Part shown: positions 34,571-44,256 of the stretch, one piece after another
Layout: each line of letters opens with the position of its first letter
How positions within the stretch are numbered: position 1 is the first letter of the stretch
Assembly (NCBI GenBank): GCA_016874035.1
Contig: VGVM01000004.1
Coordinates: 32,377-96,376, forward strand
DNA length: 64,000 nucleotides
Source of the DNA: Gemmatimonadota bacterium
GTDB lineage: Bacteria > Gemmatimonadota > Gemmatimonadetes > Gemmatimonadales > Gemmatimonadaceae
Direction: 5' to 3'
The notes under the pieces: generated by a model
Database searches by the model: none
Told to the model about the DNA's origin: nothing
The model's input: the letters and a program-made list of their open reading frames with translations, nothing else
Program-made: the position numbers and the translations under genes

Positions 34571-36885
34571 GCCTTCGTCTGCGGGAGGTAGGACCCCGTG
34601 GCGTAGTCCACCAAGTGGCCCTTGGCATCGAGGATCGGCATCACCCGCGTGCGACCGGGCAGTCGCGATTCAAGCTCCGTCGGCGTCATGCCTGCCGTGC
34701 CGAAGGTGAACTCACGCGTCATGACGTCGCGGACCGCCGTGTGCAGGCCGAATCCGCGCACAAATGCGTGCCGGATGTCGCCGTCCGTGAGCACGCCAAC
34801 CACGGTCCTTTCGCCGTCCACCACGAAGGCGATACCCATGCGGTTCGCGTCAATCAACCGAAGCGCGCCGAACAGTGTCGCATCCGCGGCCACGGTGAGC
34901 GCGGCCAGGTCGGGGCGTGTACGACGGTCCGTCGGCCGACGCAGCGCGTCGCCCGCCCAGCGGATATCCGTGAGGTGTTCGAGCGCCGTGCGGAATCCCT
35001 CGCCGTTCTCGTGATGCCCCATCCAGATCTCGGGAATCATCGTCGCGCCCGTGGCCACCAGCACCGGCAGCACATCCACGAAGTTGATGTCTCCCTCGCC
35101 GACCTGCAGGCCCTCGCCGGACGTGCCCGCGCCGTCGCTCACGTGCAAGTGCCGTACGTACGGGGCCACGGACTCGGCGAACGCCGCCAGACTCGCGCCA
35201 CTGCGGGCGCACTCGAGCGCCGCGTGCGAAGTATCGAAGCACAACCCGAGCCCGGACTCGCGGCAGAGCCGCACGGTGTTGTCCGCGTCGCAGAGCACGT
35301 GACCGAACCAGCGACCGCCGAAATACCACGGATACGGCGGGAGGTTCTCCAGCAGCAGGTCCACGCCGGCGGTGTCGAGTTCGCGCAGCGCCGAGAGCAG
35401 CCGGGCACAGGCGGCCTCCACGTCGTACGCGTCCGGCGTCGGCGACATGCCGCCGACGTGCATCACGATCTTCGGTCCGCGAGGAAACAGCGCCGGATCG
35501 AGCGTGAACTGCGGCGCCAGCGCCCGCGTCAGGTTGATCGTGGCCTGGATCCGCGCCACCGAGTGTGCCCGCTGCGCCGCATCGTGGGCGCAGAGATCAA
35601 TGAGTTGCTCATGCGCATACTCCGGCGCATGCACGACGAGTCCGTACGGCTTGCGACCACCGACAAACCCGCCTGCACCAGCATCGAGGTCGCGGTCGCT
35701 GACGTGGAACTCGACGAAATGCATGCCGAGCGGCGCGAATTTCGGCTCGAGTTGATCGAGGTCGAGGAATCGCGCAACGATACCCCACGGCGCGCCCGTG
35801 TCGATCGGGCGCGCGCTGCGCAGGTCCTTGCGATCCTCGATGTCTGCCGCGCGAAACGGCTCATCGGCGCGCATGTCGCGGTTCAGCGTGCGACCGACCA
35901 GCTGCCCGACGTGTTGCGGCGAAAGGCCGAGCCCGGGGCTCTTGCTGGTGATCATCGCCCGCGTGATCGGCGTGCCGGCGGGAATTGCACAGGCGGCGAC
36001 CAGGCTCTTTCCGAGAGTCCGGCGGTTGAGCGTCTCGCCCCGCGTGATCCAGCGCCGCGCGGTGCCCAGCGAGCGCTCCACCTCGCGCACGGCCCGCACC
36101 TGCTCGGTGAACGCCGCCGGTTCCAGGCTGGCCTTGTGATCGGGACCGCCCATGCTGCGATCGAGCGTGATGTGACGCTCCAGCAGCCGCGCACCCATGG
36201 CCACCGCGGCCAATGAAATCGCCGTGCCGGTGTCGTGACCCGAATACCCTACCGGGCGCCCGCTCCACTCGCGCAGCGCCTGCATGAACCGCAGGTTGAT
36301 CTCTTCCGGGGCCGCGGGGTACGTGCTCACGCAGTGGAACAGTGCGTACTCCGCACGGAGCTCCTCGAGGTAGGCGATCGTGCGCCGAACTTCGTCTTCC
36401 GTGCTCATCCCCGTGCTCACGAGCAACGGCTTGCGCGTCGCCGCCACGTGCTCGATGAGCGGGAAGTTGGTCATGTCCGGCGAGCCGATCTTGTACGCGT
36501 CGAGCGCCAGCGATTCGAGGAAATCCACGCTGCCGCGATCCCACGGCGTACACATGAACGCGATGTTGCGCGTGCGGCAGTAGCCGTGGAGTTCCCGGAA
36601 GTCCGCATCGCTGAGCTCAAACTCGACGAGCAGCGGCACGATGTACTGCAGTCCCTGTTCGCCGTGGCGCGGCTGCTCGAGGATCTCTTGCCGGTAGGTC
36701 TCCGTCAATCGCCGTTTCTGGAACTTCACGGCATCCGCGCCGGCCGCGACTGCCGCGTCCACCAGTTGCTTCGCGATGGCAAGCTCGCCGTTGTGATTCA
36801 GCCCGACTTCGGCGATGACATAGCAGGGCTCCATCGGGCCGATGCGGCGTGTCCCGATCTGCAGGTGGCCTTCGCGGGTCGTCAC
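34567..36885 (-). CDS. Fusion: NeuB-type sialic acid synthase + SAF + TIM-barrel isomerase-like + CBS pair
   Basis: A 772-residue multidomain protein. Residues 18-265 are a NeuB barrel that condenses phosphoenolpyruvate with an amino-sugar (VIAEVGLNHNGE, AVKFQKR, GYSGHDTG, ERHITLDRSMGGPDHKASLEP). Residues 290-350 are the SAF (antifreeze-like) domain (KSLVAACAIPAGTPIT). Residues about 365-645 are a second TIM barrel of the xylose-isomerase/AP-endonuclease-2 type (LLLENLPPYPW, LCFDTSHAAL, RHLHVSDGAG). Residues 658-772 are two CBS motifs. GTG at 36885 overlaps the upstream stop (GTGA). NeuA and NeuC are absent, so the product may not be a standard CMP-nonulosonate. Confidence 0.9.
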   Translation of the reverse strand: MTTREGHLQIGTRRIGPMEPCYVIAEVGLNHNGELAIAKQLVDAAVAAGADAVKFQKRRLTETYRQEILEQPRHGEQGLQYIVPLLVEFELSDADFRELHGYCRTRNIAFMCTPWDRGSVDFLESLALDAYKIGSPDMTNFPLIEHVAATRKPLLVSTGMSTEDEVRRTIAYLEELRAEYALFHCVSTYPAAPEEINLRFMQALREWSGRPVGYSGHDTGTAISLAAVAMGARLLERHITLDRSMGGPDHKASLEPAAFTEQVRAVREVERSLGTARRWITRGETLNRRTLGKSLVAACAIPAGTPITRAMITSKSPGLGLSPQHVGQLVGRTLNRDMRADEPFRAADIEDRKDLRSARPIDTGAPWGIVARFLDLDQLEPKFAPLGMHFVEFHVSDRDLDAGAGGFVGGRKPYGLVVHAPEYAHEQLIDLCAHDAAQRAHSVARIQATINLTRALAPQFTLDPALFPRGPKIVMHVGGMSPTPDAYDVEAACARLLSALRELDTAGVDLLLENLPPYPWYFGGRWFGHVLCDADNTVRLCRESGLGLCFDTSHAALECARSGASLAAFAESVAPYVRHLHVSDGAGTSGEGLQVGEGDINFVDVLPVLVATGATMIPEIWMGHHENGEGFRTALEHLTDIRWAGDALRRPTDRRTRPDLAALTVAADATLFGALRLIDANRMGIAFVVDGERTVVGVLTDGDIRHAFVRGFGLHTAVRDVMTREFTFGTAGMTPTELESRLPGRTRVMPILDAKGHLVDYATGSYLPQTKA

Positions 36886-37919
36886 TGGTTCAACCAGCTC
36901 CAGGTGCGGTGAATCGCGTCGTTGAACGGCACCCAGGCGTCCACGCCGAACGCCTGCCGCGCCCGGTTCGTGTCCGGGACCAGGCGCGACACCGGGGCGT
37001 CCGCGCTCGGCGAACGTCGGCAGTCGACCGCCAGTGGTGGTCGGCGCAGTGCAGCGACGCGCGTTGCCGCGTCGCGAATCGATAACGCTTCCTCTGATCC
37101 GACGTTGTACGCGGTGCCGGCGGTGCCGCGAGCCAGGATCGTCCAGCACCAAGCGGCAAGGTCGGCAGCGTACATCCATGAGCGCACCGGCGTTCCGTCG
37201 CCGTGAATCGCGATCGGGCGCCCGGCGCGTGCGTCGGCCAGGAAGTTGCCGAGCGCAAACTGGCCATCCAACGGGAGGCGCGGACCCACAACCGCAAATG
37301 CGCGCGCGGCGACAGCGTGAACACCACCGGGCGCCGCGCCAAGGGCACGCCGCTCGGCGATGAGTTTGCTGGCGCCGAACCGCTGCGCCGGGTCCTGTGC
37401 GTCCGCCGCTCCGTCATGCGATTCGGGCATCCGCGGCAGCGACGGCGGCTGCGGACCGTACACCGACCCGGAACTCAGCTGCAGGAATCGCGCGCCGGTG
37501 CACGATCCCGCAGCGTCCACCATGCGGCGCGTGCCCCGTTCAATCAGGTCCACCACGGCGTCAGGTTGCTCGATGTTCATCTGCGCGGTCGCCGCCGACG
37601 CACAGTGCACGAAATGCGTGTATGTGCGCGCCGACAGGTCGAAGGTTCGCACGTCGCCAACCTGCGTATGCACGCCGGGCGCGGTCGCCAGGTGCGGAAG
37701 GCGCGCAGCGAACGCCGAAGCGTCGCGCACCAGCACGGTGACATCCGCCGCGAACGCGAAGGTTCGTCGCGCGTGCAGCAGCGACTCGAGCATCCAGCTG
37801 CCGACGAACCCCGTCGCACCCGACACGAAGATCCGTGCGCCCCGATAGTCCGGCCAGATGGGCTCCGCATGGTGGAGCACATGGTCGAGATCCGCGCGGG
37901 GCAGCTCAGGCACGCGCAC
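36882..37919 (-). CDS. NAD-dependent epimerase/reductase of a CDP-sugar pathway
   Basis: A 345-residue extended SDR. The NAD loop is [18 protein letters not shown], and the Ser of the active site is in [11 protein letters not shown]. The usual Tyr-x3-Lys appears as FGASK (codon TTC), so the catalytic Tyr seems to be Phe. The position after the CDP-4-keto-3,6-dideoxysugar genes suggests a C4 reductase such as the abequose/paratose synthases or a YerF-like reductase. If the Tyr is truly absent it may bind rather than catalyse, or use another residue. It overlaps the dehydrase gene by 14 bp. Confidence 0.82.
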   Translation of the reverse strand: MRVPELPRADLDHVLHHAEPIWPDYRGARIFVSGATGFVGSWMLESLLHARRTFAFAADVTVLVRDASAFAARLPHLATAPGVHTQVGDVRTFDLSARTYTHFVHCASAATAQMNIEQPDAVVDLIERGTRRMVDAAGSCTGARFLQLSSGSVYGPQPPSLPRMPESHDGAADAQDPAQRFGASKLIAERRALGAAPGGVHAVAARAFAVVGPRLPLDGQFALGNFLADARAGRPIAIHGDGTPVRSWMYAADLAAWCWTILARGTAGTAYNVGSEEALSIRDAATRVAALRRPPLAVDCRRSPSADAPVSRLVPDTNRARQAFGVDAWVPFNDAIHRTWSWLNQ

Positions 37920-39246
37920 CGCCGCGCACGAAATCGTGTACGCTCGACGCGACGTAGGCCAGCATCTCGTCGGTTACGCCGGGGTAGCAGCCGATCCAGA
38001 ACGTGCCGTGCATGACCTGATCGGAACGGGTCAGGTCACCCGCCACGCGGAACGGCAGGCCGGTGTAAGCCGGCTGTCGGGTGAGGTTCCCGCCAAACAG
38101 GAGCCGCGTGGCGATCCGCCGGCCCTCGAGGAAGCGCACGAGGTCCGCCCGCGAAAATGGCGCTGACTCGCGCACGCGCATAGGAAAGCCGAACCAGCTC
38201 GGATTCGCCTTCGGGTGAACGGTGGCGAACTCGAGCACATCGTCCAGGTCACCAAGCGCGGTTCGCAGCGTGGCATAGTTGCGACGTCGCGCGGCGATGA
38301 ACCCGTCCAGTCGCTGCAGCTGGGCCACGCCGACCGCCGCCTGCATGTCCGTCGCCTTGAGGTTGTACCCGACGTGCGAGTAGGTGTACTTGTGATCATA
38401 CCCGCACGGCAGCTGCCCCAGCTCCCAGTCGAATCGCTTGCCGCAGGTGTTTTCCTTGCCGGGATCGCACCAGCAATCGCGGCCCCAGTCACGAATGGAC
38501 TCCACGATGCGCTTCCACTTGGGACGGTGCGCCAACACCGCCCCGCCCTCCCCCATCGTGATATGGTGCGCCGGATAGAAACTGGCCGTGGCGAGATCCC
38601 CGAAGGTGCCGACCGATGCGCCGTCGAACGTCGCGCCCACGGCGTCGCAACAGTCCTCGATCACGTAGAGGTCGTGCGCTTTCGCAAACGCGGCGACGGC
38701 ACCGATGTCATACGGGTTGCCGAGCGCATGGGCGACGATGATCGCGCGGGTGCGTGGCGACAGCGCAGCGTCCAGTCGTGACACATCGATTCCGTACGAC
38801 GGCAGCGCGATGTCCACGAACACCGGGACGAGCCCGTTCTGGAAGATCGGATTGACCGTCGTCGGGAAGCCCGCCGCCACGGTGATGACCTCGTCGCCGG
38901 GTACCAAGCGGCGCCCTTCGACCATCGGCGAGCACAGCGCGCTCACCGCGACGAGGTTCGCGCTCGAGCCGGAGTTCACGAGCATGGCGTGCCGCGCGCC
39001 CATCACCTGCGCGAACGCGCGCTCGAACTGCGCCGCGAATCGGCCCGTCGTCAGCCAGAAGTCGAGCCCGGCGTCCACGAGGTGCTGCAGGTCGCTGGCC
39101 CCGAACACCCGGCCGGACACGGGCACCGGCGTCACCCCGGGAACGAAGGCCGTAGGTGCGAACGCTTCCGCGTGATACTCGGCGACCAGTGATGCAATCT
39201 GCGCGCGCAGCGCCGCTGCCCGCGTTGCCGCGGCGGCGTCAGGCAC
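37906..39246 (-). CDS. rfbH: CDP-6-deoxy-L-threo-D-glycero-4-hexulose-3-dehydrase (E1)
   Basis: A 446-residue PMP- and 2Fe-2S-dependent enzyme that removes the C3 hydroxyl of CDP-4-keto-6-deoxyglucose. As in RfbH/DdhC/AscC, the aminotransferase Lys is replaced by His in [16 protein letters not shown]. The Cys cluster motif is present ([16 protein letters not shown] and [10 protein letters not shown]). Together with the two downstream gene products this defines a CDP-3,6-dideoxyhexose route. The NAD(P)H-dependent reductase partner (E3, DdhD/AscD) is not found in the window and must be supplied elsewhere. Confidence 0.94.
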   Translation of the reverse strand: MPDAAAATRAAALRAQIASLVAEYHAEAFAPTAFVPGVTPVPVSGRVFGASDLQHLVDAGLDFWLTTGRFAAQFERAFAQVMGARHAMLVNSGSSANLVAVSALCSPMVEGRRLVPGDEVITVAAGFPTTVNPIFQNGLVPVFVDIALPSYGIDVSRLDAALSPRTRAIIVAHALGNPYDIGAVAAFAKAHDLYVIEDCCDAVGATFDGASVGTFGDLATASFYPAHHITMGEGGAVLAHRPKWKRIVESIRDWGRDCWCDPGKENTCGKRFDWELGQLPCGYDHKYTYSHVGYNLKATDMQAAVGVAQLQRLDGFIAARRRNYATLRTALGDLDDVLEFATVHPKANPSWFGFPMRVRESAPFSRADLVRFLEGRRIATRLLFGGNLTRQPAYTGLPFRVAGDLTRSDQVMHGTFWIGCYPGVTDEMLAYVASSVHDFVRGGARA

Positions 39247-40279
39247 GCGCGAGGAACTCCCGGTACCAGGCGATCGTACGGTCGAGACCTTCGTCCAGCG
39301 TGAACTGGGGTGACCACCCGAGCCCGCGCCGCGCCTTCGCGGCGCTCAACCACTGGTGCTGGATCTCGTGCTTCGCCTCCGCCCGAACGTCGGGCTTGAG
39401 GCGTGAGCCCATCTGCTCCAGGATCTTGCGCGTCAGGGCAAGCACATCCACCTGCAGTTCGTTCGAGAAGTTGAACGCCTCTCCGCGCAGCGCCGGGCGC
39501 GCGTGGAGCGCCTCGGCGAGGCACATGTACGCCGCAGCGCCGTCTTCGACGTAGAAGTAGTCCCGGATCAGCGTGCCGTCCGAGCGAATCACCGGGCGCT
39601 CACCGCGAATCACGGAGCGGATGGTGCCGGGCACGAGGCGATTCCAGTTCAGGTCGCCGCCGCCATAGAAGTTCCCGCAGCGCGTGATCGCCACCGGGAC
39701 ATTGCACGTCACCGCGTACATGCGCGCGACGAGGTCCGCACAAGACTTGCTCGCGTCGTAGGGATGCTCGCCCTGCAGCGCCGCGGTCTCATCGTATGGC
39801 AGCACGTCGTGGTCACCGTACGCCTTGTCGCTGGACGCCGTGACGATCGACCGCACGAGTGGACTGCGCCGCGCGGCCTCGAGCAGCGCCCAGGTGCCGC
39901 GGATATTCGTGTCGAGCGTCGACACCGGGTTGCGGTTCGCCACGCCGACGATCGTCTGCGCCGCCAGGTGGAAGACCGTATCAATCTCGTACTCGCCCAG
40001 CACGCGCTCGAGGAGTTCCTGGTCACGAACGTCGCCGCGGACCGTGGTGATCTTCCCAAGCAGGTCGGAGGAAATCAGGATGCTGCGCGGCACCCAGTCG
40101 CGGACCAGCGCGACCACGTCCGCACCTTCGCTCACCAGGCGTCGTACAAGCCAGCTGCCGAGCAGCCCGGTCGCACCAGTCACGAATACGGGACGATCGC
40201 GCCAGAAGCCCGCGCGCGAGGGCGCGCCTTTCGCTGCCGCGGCCGATGCCCGCTTCGCGGGCGCTTTCCGCTTTGCCAT
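39239..40279 (-). CDS. rfbG: CDP-glucose 4,6-dehydratase
   Basis: A 346-residue extended SDR that converts CDP-glucose to CDP-4-keto-6-deoxyglucose. The NAD loop is [18 protein letters not shown], the active-site Thr/Ser-Asp region is [10 protein letters not shown], and Tyr-x3-Lys is [27 protein letters not shown] is characteristic of this dehydratase. An N-terminal Lys/Ala-rich tail of about 25 residues precedes the domain. ATG at 40279 shares one base with the upstream stop. It overlaps the rfbH start by 8 bp. Confidence 0.94.
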   Translation of the reverse strand: MAKRKAPAKRASAAAAKGAPSRAGFWRDRPVFVTGATGLLGSWLVRRLVSEGADVVALVRDWVPRSILISSDLLGKITTVRGDVRDQELLERVLGEYEIDTVFHLAAQTIVGVANRNPVSTLDTNIRGTWALLEAARRSPLVRSIVTASSDKAYGDHDVLPYDETAALQGEHPYDASKSCADLVARMYAVTCNVPVAITRCGNFYGGGDLNWNRLVPGTIRSVIRGERPVIRSDGTLIRDYFYVEDGAAAYMCLAEALHARPALRGEAFNFSNELQVDVLALTRKILEQMGSRLKPDVRAEAKHEIQHQWLSAAKARRGLGWSPQFTLDEGLDRTIAWYREFLARA

Positions 40280-41046
40280 CACCAGGTCTTCCACGGCGCC
40301 TTGCCGCTCTGCCACTGCGATTCCAGGAGCTTCACATCGCGCATCGTGTCCATGGGCCACCAGAACCCTTCGTGTCGGAAGGCGCGAAGCTGGTCGTCAG
40401 CCGCCAGCCGCTCCAGCGGCCGATGCTCCCAGGGCGTGTCGTCGCCCGCGATGTAGTCCAACACCTGCGGCTCGAGCACGAAGAACCCGCCGTTGATCCA
40501 GCCTTCGCTCGTCTGCGCCTTTTCGGCGAACGCACGAACCGCATCACCCTCGAGTGTCATGCCGCCGAACCGCGCCGGCGGCCGCACCGCCATCACCGTC
40601 GCCAGCCGACCGTGCGACTTGTGGAATGCCACCAGCTTGCCGATATCCACGTCGCTGACGCCGTCACCGTAGGTGAGGCAGAACGTCGTCCCGCCAAGCC
40701 AGTCGCGCAGCCGCTTGATTCGTCCGCCGGTCTGGGTCGCCGCGCCGGTATCAATCATGCTGATGGTCCAGTCTTCGACCGGCTCGCCATGCGCGGTCAC
40801 GGATCCGTCCGCCAGGCGGACAGTCAGGTCGCGCGACACGCCGTGATACCGGAGGAAGTAATCGCGGATGAGCTCGGCCTTGTAGCCGAGCGCCAGCACG
40901 AACTCCTTGAGCCCGTGCGCCGCGTACAGGTGCATGATGTGCCAGAGCATCGGGCGGCCACCGATCTCGACCATCGGCTTGGGGCGGACGGTCGTCTCTT
41001 CCTGCAGCCGGGTTCCGAGCCCGCCGGCGAGAATGGCGACTCTCAT
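40279..41046 (-). CDS. rfbF: Glucose-1-phosphate cytidylyltransferase
   Basis: A 255-residue nucleotidyltransferase that makes CDP-glucose from CTP and glucose-1-phosphate, the first step of the CDP-dideoxysugar route. The N-terminus has [21 protein letters not shown], the metal site is in [11 protein letters not shown], and [19 protein letters not shown] with ETP-like [13 protein letters not shown] matches this enzyme rather than the dTDP or UTP types. ATG at 41046 begins the conserved MRVAILAGG; upstream codons are not conserved. Confidence 0.94.
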   Translation of the reverse strand: MRVAILAGGLGTRLQEETTVRPKPMVEIGGRPMLWHIMHLYAAHGLKEFVLALGYKAELIRDYFLRYHGVSRDLTVRLADGSVTAHGEPVEDWTISMIDTGAATQTGGRIKRLRDWLGGTTFCLTYGDGVSDVDIGKLVAFHKSHGRLATVMAVRPPARFGGMTLEGDAVRAFAEKAQTSEGWINGGFFVLEPQVLDYIAGDDTPWEHRPLERLAADDQLRAFRHEGFWWPMDTMRDVKLLESQWQSGKAPWKTW

Positions 41047-41074
41047 TAGAGTGGGGACACGAGGGGCGAGCCGT

Positions 41075-42712
41075 TCAAGGTAGCACTCGGGCTTCCCGCC
41101 GTACCAGATGCCGGGCAATCAACCGCTGCCCGCGCGTGACGACGATCACACTGTCAGTGACCCGGTAGTCACGCCCGAGCAGGTCCAGCGCGCGGTCCTC
41201 GTACCCGCGATTCGAGAACTCGAGGAACCAGGCCGCTGGCGACCGCCGCGCCTGGACATCCACCTCGTCCGCGTAGATCGGCGACATGGCGTCGCGGCGC
41301 ATCGTCCGGCGGTGCGTTGCCGGGTCGAGCTGCGACCAGATGTTCCAGCGCACATGCTGCGGAGTGGCGATCACCGTCGAGTCCCCTGGCTTGATTCGCT
41401 CGAACAACGCGTTCTGCACCGCGTCGTAGCCCATGAACTCCAGGTTGTACACGAGCTGGTCGCGTCCCGGATCCTCGAACTCGCCCGTGAACTCCGTCAT
41501 GCGGTACATGCTGCGTACGCCGGTGTCGAACGTGCCGTACACGAGGCGCGAGACCGGGTCAACCGAGCGGACCGTGGCCAACGTCATGAGGACCGCCACG
41601 ACGGCCAGGACCGTTCGCTGCCATACCGGCGTCACACGCAGCCGCACCAGCGACGCGTACATGAGGAGCAGCGCGAGTGGATACAACAGCGCGAAATAGC
41701 GGACGTTGCTCCACGTGCGGAAACTGGTGAGCAGGTACGCCAGCCCGGCGGTCATCAGGGTGAGCATGAGCAGCACCACGGGGTCAGCACCTTCGACCGG
41801 ACGTGGCGTCCGCTGGCGCCGTGCGGCCCGCACCACGCCCACGACGGCATCAATGGCCACGGGCGCCCAGACCACCCACATGAAGCCGAGTACGCCGATC
41901 CCGGCTGCATAACTGACGAAGACCGGGTCCGAGAGGTCGAAGAACTTGAACCCATCGGCGGCGCCCTCCTGCCAGCCGTGTTTCCAGATCGCGTCCACTT
42001 CGTGTGTGCGGTTCCACCACCACACGTGCGCCGCGAACAGCAGCACGGGAGCCGACAGCAGTGTCCCGCAGGAAATGATCGCGCGCAGGCGAGCGCGCAC
42101 GGGCTCGCCCGACCGCTGCTGTTCGATCACGAGCGCGGCGCCCACCGCGGCGAGATACGCCGGCACGCCGGTCTCCTTGGAGAACACCAATAGCGTTCCG
42201 GCAAGCAACGCCAGCGCCGTCCCCGCCGGCGAGAGCAGCGCAGCCAGCGCCACGAAGAAGAACACGTACACGCCGAAATCCAGGTTCGGCTGCATCAACG
42301 TCGAGAGCAGAACGGGGTGCAACGCCGCGGCCAGCGCAAGGAGGTCGAGGTTGAGCGCGTGCCGCGGATCGGGGAACACGCGCGCCAGCACCACGCGGAA
42401 CGCCACGATCGCCACGGCGCCGAGGATGATGTTGACGACGTGCACGAGCACGATGTTTCCGGGATCCGCGAGCTGCGCTGCGGCAAGCAGGAACGCCCAG
42501 CCCTGCGACGGGTGATTGGCGCAACGCAGCGATTCGACCGTGAGGCCGTTGAACGCCGCATCCATGATGCAGTTCACGTACACGCGGCCGTCCCAGATGG
42601 GCACGTAGTCGCGGTAGCGCCAGAGCAGCCCGACCATGATCCCGATCGTCAGGGCCATCGCCCGCACGCGCGCCCAGGTGAACGGCACCGCGACGTCTCG
42701 ATCACGCATCAT
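41075..42712 (-). CDS. Polytopic GT-C-like membrane protein
   Basis: A 545-residue integral membrane protein with about ten hydrophobic segments and a C-terminal soluble part of about 150 residues. The first loop has YRDYVPIWDGRVYV, where an Asp near the first helix is typical of GT-C lipid-phosphate-sugar-dependent transferases. No specific family can be named. It probably transfers a sugar outside the cytoplasmic membrane during glycan assembly, or is a polymerase. ATG at 42712 overlaps the neighbouring membrane gene by 4 bp. Confidence 0.65.
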   Translation of the reverse strand: MMRDRDVAVPFTWARVRAMALTIGIMVGLLWRYRDYVPIWDGRVYVNCIMDAAFNGLTVESLRCANHPSQGWAFLLAAAQLADPGNIVLVHVVNIILGAVAIVAFRVVLARVFPDPRHALNLDLLALAAALHPVLLSTLMQPNLDFGVYVFFFVALAALLSPAGTALALLAGTLLVFSKETGVPAYLAAVGAALVIEQQRSGEPVRARLRAIISCGTLLSAPVLLFAAHVWWWNRTHEVDAIWKHGWQEGAADGFKFFDLSDPVFVSYAAGIGVLGFMWVVWAPVAIDAVVGVVRAARRQRTPRPVEGADPVVLLMLTLMTAGLAYLLTSFRTWSNVRYFALLYPLALLLMYASLVRLRVTPVWQRTVLAVVAVLMTLATVRSVDPVSRLVYGTFDTGVRSMYRMTEFTGEFEDPGRDQLVYNLEFMGYDAVQNALFERIKPGDSTVIATPQHVRWNIWSQLDPATHRRTMRRDAMSPIYADEVDVQARRSPAAWFLEFSNRGYEDRALDLLGRDYRVTDSVIVVTRGQRLIARHLVRREARVLP

Positions 42713-44256
42713 CGGCGCATCTCGGTGAACGCATTCGCGGCCTCGTCGTAGAGAAACGGCGTGCGACCACCGGCTGCCGCGACGAGCTGCACATTGTCCT
42801 CACCCCGGTCGTGCACGATCCAGGTCGCCGCGTTGTCCAGCATGCCATCGTTCGCCACCAACGAGAGGTGCATGTTGCGGCGTTCGGCCGGCGCGTAGCG
42901 AACGAACACGACCTTGCGCTCGGCTGGGAGCGCCGCGACATCGGCACGGAATCGTTCGGTACGAGCCGCAATGCGCGCCAGCGTGTCGCGCGCGACCCAC
43001 ACGTCCACCGCCATCGTCGCCCCGAGCGCCACACCCGCGACGCCGAGCAACGCGCGGCGGTGGCGGTCGAGCGCTGCCGCACGCTTGGACCAGAGCGCCG
43101 CAGCGCCGACCGCAGCGGTAAACGCAAAGGCCGGGTACGCCTCGAGATAGTACACGCTCCAATCTGCCGTGTGGGCCTGCGTCAGGTAGCCGACGATCAG
43201 CAATGCCGACGTGCCCAGCGCGAACGCGACATGCCGATCGCGACCGCGCACGGCGAGCGCCACGCCGAACACGAACGGAATCAGGAACGGCAGGCGCCAG
43301 CGATCAAAGGCGTCGTGCAGCACCAACCACACGCGGGCCACGAACGTCCGCAGCGCACCATCGCGTACCTGGTCCTGCTTGATCTCGCGGAGGAACCCCC
43401 GCACGCGCTCCATCTCCGCCGGCAGGGCGCGTGTCGCCGGGGTGGTATCCACGCGGTACCCCGGGACGTCGAACGGCAGGTAGGCAGTGGTATATGCCGC
43501 GAGCGGCGTGGTGGCCGCGCGGCCCGTCACGCGCGCACTCCAGACGGGAAGGATGCCGAGCACCGCCGTGCCGCAAAGCACCCCGAATGCGAGCTGCCGC
43601 GCGTCGCGACGCTCGAAGGCATCGCGGATCACGAGGACGCCGATCGGGATGGCGAACAGGAGCATCGTCGCGGGACGCGTGATCGCGCCCCAGCCGGTCG
43701 CCACAGCCACCACGGCCATCCAGGAACTGCGGCGCGACTCGCGCCACCGCAACAGCGCGTACCACGCCACGAGCCACATCAGTGAACTCGTCGTCTCGGA
43801 GAAGTACGCCGCGCGGAACCGCAGGTTGCCGAAGGTGGTCGCCCAGAGCGCCACCGTGAGCAACGCGATGCGCGCGTTGGCGCACCGCCGTGCAAGCGCG
43901 AACACAAGCGCGCCGCTCGCCGCCGTCATCGCCAGCGGCATCAGTGCCGGCAGCCCGAGTGCGAATCCCGGAGCCATCAACATCGCGTGACCGGGCCAGT
44001 ACTTGGCCGCGAATACCGGCGTCACCAGCACATACAGCTGCTCGAAGAACTCCGGCATCGGCGGCGCGGGCTGCGACCACTGCAGCGCGGCATACTGGCC
44101 GGCCTGCGTCCAGTACGCCCACTCGTCGTGCATCACGGGCCATGGTCGCAGCGAGAAGCCCCACACGGCCCACACGGCGAGCGCGCACAGGGCACCGAGA
44201 ACAACCGGCGCGCCGCGCGAGTCGAGCCACGATGGTGACGCGCTCGCCGCGTTCAT
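42709..44256 (-). CDS. GT39-like membrane glycosyltransferase
   Basis: A 515-residue membrane protein with about ten hydrophobic helices. The first extracytoplasmic loop contains [17 protein letters not shown]; the Asp-Glu pair followed by an aromatic is the signature of ArnT/PMT-like GT-C enzymes. The large middle loop and C-terminal soluble part fit this superfamily. It probably uses a polyprenyl-phosphate sugar as donor, perhaps the product of the GT2 enzyme at the end of the operon. It overlaps both neighbours by 4 bp. Confidence 0.72.
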   Translation of the reverse strand: MNAASASPSWLDSRGAPVVLGALCALAVWAVWGFSLRPWPVMHDEWAYWTQAGQYAALQWSQPAPPMPEFFEQLYVLVTPVFAAKYWPGHAMLMAPGFALGLPALMPLAMTAASGALVFALARRCANARIALLTVALWATTFGNLRFRAAYFSETTSSLMWLVAWYALLRWRESRRSSWMAVVAVATGWGAITRPATMLLFAIPIGVLVIRDAFERRDARQLAFGVLCGTAVLGILPVWSARVTGRAATTPLAAYTTAYLPFDVPGYRVDTTPATRALPAEMERVRGFLREIKQDQVRDGALRTFVARVWLVLHDAFDRWRLPFLIPFVFGVALAVRGRDRHVAFALGTSALLIVGYLTQAHTADWSVYYLEAYPAFAFTAAVGAAALWSKRAAALDRHRRALLGVAGVALGATMAVDVWVARDTLARIAARTERFRADVAALPAERKVVFVRYAPAERRNMHLSLVANDGMLDNAATWIVHDRGEDNVQLVAAAGGRTPFLYDEAANAFTEMRR

